NCBI GenBank assembly: GCA_023634235.1
Contig: JAMKCF010000002.1
Coordinates: 560,501-624,500 of the forward strand
DNA: 64,000 nucleotides
DNA from: Pisaster brevispinus
Lineage: Eukaryota > Echinodermata > Asteroidea > Forcipulatida > Asteriidae
Reading direction: 5' to 3'
Both the position numbers and the translations under genes were made by a program. How positions within the stretch are numbered: the first letter of the stretch is position 1; each line of letters begins with the position of its first letter. Under the pieces are notes generated by a model. The model was not told where the DNA came from. It made no database searches and was given only the letters and a program-made list of their open reading frames with translations. This document shows, piece by piece, positions 57,459 through 64,000 of this stretch.

Positions 57459-58039
57459 GTAAGCACTGAGTGTAGGCCTTTTTTCTATACCTGGATCTGA
57501 TCTTTGATGCAGTGTGTACAGTAAGAAAGCCCAAGGCTGTGTTTAGAATCAGTGCGTTTGGTGTGACGCTGTGATGTTCATGAATTAAGCATACATGTAC
57601 ACATAGGCTGCTCCAATCAGTTTGTTCATATTTTTGACAAGTCGGCTCTGCAGATTTGGCTGCAAAGGAGTTTTTTAATGACTTAATGCAGATTATTTAA
57701 AAGTCGAATTAAACAATTTGTATTTATTTATTTTTATTTGAGGTTTTTTTGGAGCATATTTGCAGCTTTCTATTTACACTGTGGGAAGAAATTATATTCA
57801 TGTAAACACTTGTGGTATTAAATTTTACTTATGTAAAGATATACTTATTTTCCCCTTTTTGGTGGGAAAAATATTTGGATCGAAGTTATTTTGCCCTTGC
57901 ATTTGCAGCTTTCTTTATACTCTTTAAGTTAAAAAATACTTACAAATTTAACAAGTATGGAAGTATTTGTCTCCCTGTTGGTGGATAGTTATTCATATTT
58001 TGCAGGCATTCTTCGCCACAAAGATATCTTGTCATTGAA
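57459..58039 (+). other. Intron sequence, unassigned
   Basis: AT-rich intron between the two coding exons, with one TACATGTA site (57594). Confidence 0.5.
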
Positions 58040-58265
58040 TTTCCTTGCCGAATCCTGCCTAATTAGCTCTCCCGTGAAATATGCTAATTACAACATTCAG
58101 GCATGCAGACACCATTGGTTTGCAAGCGCCATAGAGTCATGCACTAGGCAGACGCTCAAGCGCGTATGCGTCGGGCTATCGTACCAAAAGATACGATCGA
58201 TGTTCCCTCATTTTGCCAAGTCAGCATGGTCAGTAGTGGGATTCGCAGTTTACGGATTTAATCGT
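58040..58265. promoter_or_regulatory. Single-copy block with homeodomain-type sites, candidate enhancer
   Basis: An island of balanced composition in AT-rich intron. It holds CCTAATTAGCTC and ATGCTAATTACA (TAATTA cores and an octamer-like ATGCTAAT), GCGCGTATGCGTCGGGC and ATACGATCGAT. No repeat relation seen. A 119-codon frame across it lacks good splice sites. The enhancer role is inference. Confidence 0.25.
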
Positions 58266-58654
58266 AAAGGTATATGGCTTCATCCAAAAAAAGAGGTTTT
58301 TTTCCCAAGTGTGTAAGAAGTGACTTAAATAAAAAAAGTTAGGTACATATGTAGATTGAAGGAACTTCATTAGGATTTTTCAATTGTTTTATTATTTGTA
58401 TTATTATTATATTACTTCATGTTATTGTTATTGTTTTATTTGGTTTATAGATGTAAAAATATGTATTTTTCTTTGGGGTGCCCTTTATACATTTTCCATG
58501 TCAGCTGAGGTAAAAGCTGGCTTTAGCTTGGTAATTGAGGACTCAATCTGGCTCAATTTGGATCTTTTTTCTGCATAATTCTTGACTAAAAACATGGCAC
58601 TTTAACTGGTAAAATAAATCAAACAAGTAAATGTACACATAGTGTTATGATGTT

Positions 58655-58830
58655 TGAGATGACTGCTCTATGTTCTGACAACCATATGTTCCGAAAACCC
58701 CAAGTGATCTACACGCTAGGGTTAGGGTTAGGATTAGAATAAGGATTAGGGTTTGGATTAGGATTAGGAAAATACATTAGGGGTGTCAGAACATTGGGGG
58801 GGGGGGTCAGAACATTAGGGTGTTAAACTG
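58655..58830 (-). mobile_element. Element carrying a telomere-like array, copy 2 (inverted)
   Basis: TGATCTACACGCTAGGGTTA begins the array of TTAGGGTTAGGATTAG units, followed by ATTAGGAAAATACATTAGGG plus GTGTCAGAACAT. Read on the minus strand these flanks match 52206-52600, but the array is only about 70 bases long here. A run of 11 G (58796-58806) and a repeat of GTCAGAACATTAGGG follow. Confidence 0.8.
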
Positions 58831-59030
58831 CTGTGTAACCAGGGATCACACCCAAGTGAATTTAAAACACAAAGCTGAAATGCTGTCATTAAATGTATGA
58901 AAAATGCACATAAAAACTAACAATAAATTATGAGCTTCAGTTATGTCGGTAATCAGTAGTGTTTCAGTAAGTCAGGGAACATGACTGTTGCAGTCTGATA
59001 AAGGTGTCTACTGACTCCCAAACATTCCAG

Positions 59031-59226
59031 GTTCCAGACGTTAAATTCAAAAACTCCTCCAACTCCACATCGAATGACATCAAGTATGTACCGGGAGAGA
59101 GCAGCAGAGCGGAAAGGCACGGAATTGTCCGGACCTTACTGGAGAAGATACTGATCGTCTTTTGTGTGGTGCTCTTACTCGTTGTTCTTATTCTTGCCAT
59201 TTTGTACGGGATCGAGAGGAGGGAAG
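59031..59226 (+). CDS. Transmembrane exon of a type II-like membrane protein (possible M13 metallopeptidase)
   Basis: A 196-base exon, acceptor CAAACATTCCAG and donor G|GTGAGT, phase 0 to 1. It begins VPDVKFKNSSNS, has a basic stretch (RAERHGIVRTLLEK), then a clear 22-residue transmembrane helix (ILIVFCVVLLLVVLILAILY) followed by GIERREG. With the previous exon this makes a tail of about 95 residues before a single membrane helix. The basic flank on the N-terminal side favours a cytoplasmic N-terminus. Neprilysin and endothelin-converting enzymes share this build, with an exon border soon after the helix, but other type II proteins do too. The zinc-binding HExxH part would lie beyond the window. 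Confidence 0.65.
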
Positions 59227-59287
59227 GTGAGTTAAAAAGTTTGATTGTCCTCTTCTTTCTTGAGGTCTTGAATCTGTTTGTTACAGA

Positions 59288-59420
59288 ACAGGGCCCGATT
59301 TCATTTATAGAGCTGCTTAAGCACAACAAGTAGCTCAGCAAAAAATCATTATGCTGACCAGAATAAGGTTACCAGCCAAAATACCATGTCATATGTACCA
59401 TCTGTGACTGGTACCCTGCT
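59288..59420. mobile_element. Inverted-repeat element, 'GGGCCCAATTTCATAGA' family
   Basis: GGGCCCGATTTCATTTATAG, GAATAAGGTTACCAGCCAAA, TGTGACTGGTACCCTGCTCC. It starts about 60 bases after the transmembrane exon. Confidence 0.7.
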
Positions 59421-59689
59421 CCTTTTTTATTTGCAAATCAAAATTGTTAATGCAAACAAATTTATTCTCAGAACACTCATTGCATGTAGATTTATTAGGA
59501 ATTAAGTAGCAGTGCAGTTTCTCCACTGACGCCTTTAAACAAACACAGGATTACTTTAGTATTGCTCTGAAGAAGCCCTGAAGAACGGACAAAGTTGTTG
59601 TGATTTCAGGTGTTAAGTGGTTAATAAATACAAAGAATGTCTCTTAAAAATGCAATGGTTTGAGGAAATGTACTGAAAACATAGCAGTG

Positions 59690-59830
59690 GTGTGTCGTGG
59701 TCGGGAGGTCAAGCACACTGGACTCAAGCTCTGGTGTTTCTGATCAGCAGAGTGTGGGTTCGAGTCCTGGTCGTGGCACTTGCATCCTTTACAGCAAGAC
59801 ACTTAATCAATATTGCTTCATCCTTCAGAA
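59690..59830 (+). mobile_element. tRNA-Ser-like SINE, truncated
   Basis: GTGTCGTGGTCGGGAGGTCA, ACTCAAGCTCTGGTGTTTCT, GTGTGGGTTCGAGTCCTGGT, then the start of the body (CAGCAAGACACTTAATCAAT). Confidence 0.75.
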
Positions 59831-60188
59831 TAATATACACTATTTTTATTGCCATCAAATAAAGTCCTTCACACAAAAATTATGCACAATTTGTGTGAAG
59901 ACCCCCAATTCATTGCTGTGTTTTAATTCTTTGGCTGATGTTCATGTACTCACTACTTAAGCTTTGGACGGGCATTCTCGCATGCTTGTTTAATTCATTC
60001 TATGAACGCTGCGAGCAATGTGATTTAATTAATTCTTTTAAGTACATACTTAATCAGTCTAGTGTCAGTCCTTAAGACTGAAATTATTCTCTTAAGAATG
60101 CCATTAATTCTCGTCTGTACACAAGAACCATTAAGCAACTGCTTGGAAAAACTGCGCTTATAAAATAATCGCTTTTGTCAAACTTCGA

Positions 60189-60549
60189 TTAAAGGGAAGG
60201 TATACACCAAATTGTAAGTGTACCTTTGGTAATGACTCCAAAAATTAATGACCATAAAAACTTGGTAAAGAGCACTCAAGAGCTGATGATATTATAAAAC
60301 ATTTTTTAGAAACGACCCCTTTTGAAGTAATGCAATTTTAGAGAAAAAGGTAATTTTTCACCCAAAAATTTGAATCTGAGAAAGGCTTCAGTCTCAGGCA
60401 TCTGAAAGCATGCAATTCTATGCAACGAGGGTGTTTTTTCTTATTTGAGCCCAAATTTGTACAGGTTTGCTATTTGATGCATATGTTGGGATACATCAAG
60501 TGAGGATACTGGTCTTTGACAATTACCACAAGGATACCCTGCCTTTAAA
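60189..60549 (-). mobile_element. Dispersed 370-bp repeat, full reverse copy
   Basis: It begins TTAAAGGGAAGGTATACACC and ends ACCCTGCCTTTAAA. The interior is the reverse complement of 45375-45750 in order. It directly abuts the next element at 60550. Confidence 0.85.
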
Positions 60550-60773
60550 GGGGGTACTGTCGTCGTGATCATAGCAGGCCTGTGGCTGTACATTCAATTA
60601 TTAACCCTTTCTTGGTTACTGCACATGCTGACCATGACGCCATGATATAATGATGACGGCACCCTTTGTAAAGTGATGGCTAGCGTGCGGGTGCATGCAG
60701 TAGCTGGGTTAGAGTTCATAAATCCATGTACAGATACAGCCATAGGCCTCCTATGATCATGACGACAGTCCCC
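60550..60773. mobile_element. Inverted-repeat element with GGGGACTGTCGTC ends
   Basis: The left end GGGGTACTGTCGTCGTGATC plus ATAGCAGGCCTGTGGCTGTA and, from the other strand, GGGGACTGTCGTCATGATCA plus TAGGAGGCCTATGGCTGTAT form arms of about 45 bases. TGTGGCTGT...TTACTGCAC also occurs near 2236 in the lectin unit, so a related element may lie there. Confidence 0.8.
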
Positions 60774-61744
60774 TCTTCATTGTTTAAAGGGAGAAATATT
60801 TTTGTCTGTTTATGTAAGTTTTGCATAGCCAGGACCCTGCAAGGTTTTAAACGGCCAATTAAGACTGACTCACCACTCTTTTATTCCCATTCATAAATAC
60901 TTTTCTGTTAAAAAACATCCAAAAACCTTCAAACTTTAGAGCGAAATCTGACAGTTTAGCCTCAGCTCACCTCGACTCTCTGTTGAGTTTCTATCCATGT
61001 TGAGTGCTAAGTAGCTCCTTGCGCATGGTTCAAACTTACGCAAGCCAAACATGCGACCTACCGACTTAAATTGGGCCATGAAAGAAATGTGCACACTCCA
61101 TGCAATCATCGGATAGAGGGCCTTATTTTGACCCAATGTCCTTAAAGTATGTGTGTAAAGTATTTAACCACTCCTCACCATTTGCAAATTTAAACATGGC
61201 CCTGTGTTCTGCTCAATCACAATGGATAAACTTTCCTAGGTATTTATGATTAACAAATAATAATAACGATAACAGGCATGCAACTTTCTCCGCTGGTCAT
61301 CAGCTGACTCATTGCAGGTTTCTCAACTGTGTCATTGAAAGTAAAACAAAAACATGGTACAAAATCTTGCTGTGCATTGCACTTTCCTCTTGATCTTTAA
61401 GTTGCTGGACTGCTATACTAATTATTACCATAAAGTACAACATATTGCACTTTTAATCATCATTTTCAAAATGTGTACTCTTAATTTAGACTGTCTGAGC
61501 CAATCGCTGTGTATGCGATACTGCCCACCCCACGTTACAGGTTTTTGTTGTGTTACATAAACACCCCCTCACAAAGATTCTGCCTTGTGATTGGATTACA
61601 GCATGTCACATGATAGGTTTATTTCCTTTTTACTATCAAGCCTTTGGAACATGACGTACTACATGTATACCCGTAGCAATCAATGTACTTTAGCAAACTG
61701 TAGTACTATACCCAGAGCAGCTAGTGTAGTACCCTTAGCAACAG
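60774..61744 (+). other. Intron sequence, unassigned
   Basis: No further exon of the membrane protein gene is recognised here. Confidence 0.4.
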
Positions 61745-61920
61745 GGCTGTCGGTTTCGCGTTGCAGTATCTCTCCATGCCTTCCACCTCTTGGACCCCGA
61801 TTCAAATCCCACCAGGGGAACTGTGGATTGGATTTTCAGTCTTCACCTGATTGGTTGGGTTTTCATTGGAACAATTCTCTAGGTTTTTCCTCCCACATCT
61901 AAAACTGAAACTTGCTTCCT
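61745..61920 (+). mobile_element. SINE-like repeat
   Basis: GACCCCGATTCAAATCCCAC (B-box-like), GTGGATTGGATTTTCAGTCT and TTTCCTCCCACATCTAAAAC followed by TGAAACTTGCTTCC. Related to 54365-54720. Confidence 0.55.
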
Positions 61921-62106
61921 TATCTTCTCTCCATGGGGTTCTGGGCTAGTATAGTGATTAAGTTTGATTTTCTGAGAGTCCTTGGCTTCACAACCAGAGT
62001 AAATGAAATGAAATGAACTGAAAGGAGATTAAACAATCAGCTTCTTGGTACCTAGACTTCTAGATACAATATATGTATGATGGGGGTAATGAAACTGATA
62101 TGGTTA

Positions 62107-62195
62107 AAGAGGGGCTCCAAGGTCAAACTCAGTTTTGTGTTGCACTCATTTCCCAATAGATAGAGTCATGAAAATGTTGGGAAAATAACACATCT
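62107..62195. repeat. 27908-family fragment
   Basis: AAAGAGGGGCTCCAAGGTCA and CAGTTTTGTGTTGCACTCAT with CCCAATAGATAGAGTC. Confidence 0.65.
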
Positions 62196-62306
62196 CTAAC
62201 ATGTCTGACCTCGCTAAAAATCCAGGAGAAACACTTCAGTACATTCTTCTATTATACATGTTATTGTTTATGAATTCATCAAATATGAATATAGTATAAC
62301 ATGTAT

Positions 62307-62545
62307 AATGGCGTGTCGTGGGCTGAGGGGTTAAGAGCACAAAACTCAAGCTCTGGTGTTTCTGATCAGCAGAGTGTGGGTTTGAATCCTTGTCTTGCAA
62401 AACACTTAACCATTATTTCTTCGTCCTTCAGATCAGACATAAAGCCATAGGTCCCCTGTGTTCTAAAAACTAGAAGACCCCAGTCTTATCGCGAAGAGAA
62501 GGGGTTCACCCCGGTATGTCTGGCAGTGCGTTTGTCTTCAATCAT
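62307..62545 (+). mobile_element. tRNA-Ser-like SINE, near full length
   Basis: The head GCGTGTCGTGGGCTGAGGGG then TTAAGAGCACAAAACTCAAG. B-box-like GTGTGGGTTTGAATCC. The body has TTCTTCGTCCTTCAGATC and GAGAAGGGGTTCACCCCGGT. Flanked by AT-rich sequence. Confidence 0.8.
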
Positions 62546-64000
62546 TTGAAGGCTGCACTCGAAGCAGAAGAAGAATGCATACACTGAAATGTACTTTTCA
62601 TTTTTCATTCATTGTGCAGTAAATGTACTCTTCAGAAATTCATTGTGAGAGAAAGAACCAGGAAGCTACTGGCAGCCAAGAAACATTGTAATGAATTGAA
62701 TAAATTCTTCTAAATTAAACAGAACTGAGGCTGAAAACAAATAACTAAAAGACGAAGGATGGAAATTTCTTCAAGGTCACGAAACTCATTGTTTGGTAAT
62801 TTGATAAAGTTAGCTGCAGAATCAATTTGAGGAATTGGTTCCAAAATGAAATATGAATGCCGCATTGCCGCTGGGGAGAATGGTGTGATCATCTTGGATT
62901 TTGTAATCGGGAGGCAGGGAGGGGTTGGACGGGATGGGGGGTTCCTTTTACTTTTCTCAGTCTTCTGTCATAATTTTCTCTTTCATTAAAAAGACAACCA
63001 TGTTGATGTTTATAGGGGAAATTGTTTTGACTCATGCACTGGCCCCCAATTTATAGGTTTAAATATTTACTAACTGTTTTATAAAGTCCACCCCATATGC
63101 ATTTGTAGGTCTGCTCTTGTACACAATAAAATGTTCTGACTTTTTGTTTCCAGTCAGACCAAATTTCATGCCTGCTAAGTGGATGCTTTGCATAGAAGTT
63201 TTAATCTGTCCATGAGTGGTTTTATCATGTGGTTTAATACTCTGCTGTTCATGATATCAGAGCTGTCAACTCTCACTGATTCTGCAAAAAGCTCACTCAA
63301 ATTAAAGCAATCTTTCCAAATTTGAAATTGTCCCTGATTGTATGATGCAAATGTTGGCAGCTCTGTTGTATCCCCAATGTTAACCTACATTATTATACAT
63401 GGTGTTCGTGTAAACATTTGCCATCCATTATGACTGAAGAAGGAGGTGAACACAGTCAATATTGAACCAATTTTTTTTACACAGCACACAAACTGAAGTG
63501 CACAGTAGCGTTTCCACAGATGCTGCACTTGGACAGATGCATTGGTTTAAAATCATTGATCAAAATTTTAATGGTTTTTGCCCCTGGTGATCACAAAAAC
63601 TTACTGCACGTGCTGAAATAAAATATTTTCTTTATAATTTAAATAATTCTTATACCTGTGAAACTGTTTTGCAGCCGTTTACAGGTTTAAACTAGACATA
63701 ATTTTTTGTTCCATAACAAAAACAAGGTGTTCGGTATAGACATTTTCGAGTTAGCAGAGGTAGTGTTTTCAAAGCAAAAACCGAAAAAACTTAGTACGAC
63801 AAATTGATACGTAAAGTGAATGGTAGAAGATTTTGTATTTGAAATAAAAAACTTTGATAAATTAAAAAACTGATTAAATCATTTCGTTTTCATAGCTCAT
63901 TTTATTATCAAAACATTGAGATTCATAGTTATTGTTTTGCTGGAATTGACAGTCCTATGGGTAAAACTGTATTCGATATACAGGGACCATCTGATTTCAA
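62546..64000 (+). other. Intron sequence, unassigned
   Basis: AT-rich sequence to the window end. No exon with splice-site support was found, so the next exon of the membrane protein gene lies beyond the window or is too short to see. Confidence 0.4.

Noticed and set aside
57957..58316. 119-codon open frame in the intron between the membrane protein exons
   Set aside because: No domain, no adjoining splice sites in phase; a regulatory block is as likely.

Overview
The window looks like metazoan nuclear DNA: AT-rich, mostly non-coding, full of short dispersed repeats, with coding sequence only in small exons bounded by GT/AG splice sites. The best guess is an echinoderm, probably a sea star. 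This is inferred from the domain types (C-type lectin, EGF and TSP1 exons), the tRNA-Ser-like SINEs and the many small inverted-repeat elements; no single sequence proves it.

Region 1 (1-11006) is a recent tandem duplication with a unit of about 5.6 kb. Each unit has about 4.6 kb of non-coding sequence ending in an intronless gene for a small secreted C-type lectin with a C-terminal PAN/apple-like domain. Copy 1 (4637-5365) is intact. Copy 2 (10262-10989) has a one-base deletion that breaks the reading frame. The upstream parts are nearly identical, while the coding parts differ by about 5 percent and similarity ends just after the stop codon.

Region 2 (11007-22140) holds satellite-like repeats and then the 3' half of a plus-strand gene for a modular extracellular protein. 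Six exons encode two calcium-binding-type EGF domains followed by four thrombospondin type 1 repeats and a stop codon. Every internal junction is phase 1 and all six exons join into one frame of 312 residues. The 5' exons are not visible; they may lie upstream of the lectin units or outside the window. Foldback and hairpin elements fill the introns.

Region 3 (22140-57299) has no convincing protein-coding exon. It carries several dispersed repeat families, minisatellites, a one-kilobase polypyrimidine tract and a telomere-like repeat array. The 8-mer TACATGTA is strongly enriched here. A CpG-richer block near 30.0-30.35 kb ending in a good splice donor may be the untranslated first exon and promoter of the next gene.

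Region 4 (57300-64000) contains the first two coding exons of a plus-strand gene for a type II-like membrane protein: a cytoplasmic tail of about 95 residues and one transmembrane helix, continuing beyond the window. An M13 metallopeptidase of the neprilysin/ECE kind would fit this layout, but the catalytic part is not present to confirm it.

There is no CRISPR array, prokaryotic operon, rRNA gene or functional tRNA gene. The most interesting signals are the conversion-like divergence pattern of the lectin pair, the large nested foldback at 15.9-16.1 kb, the telomere-like arrays carried in two opposite-strand copies of one element, and the TACATGTA enrichment.
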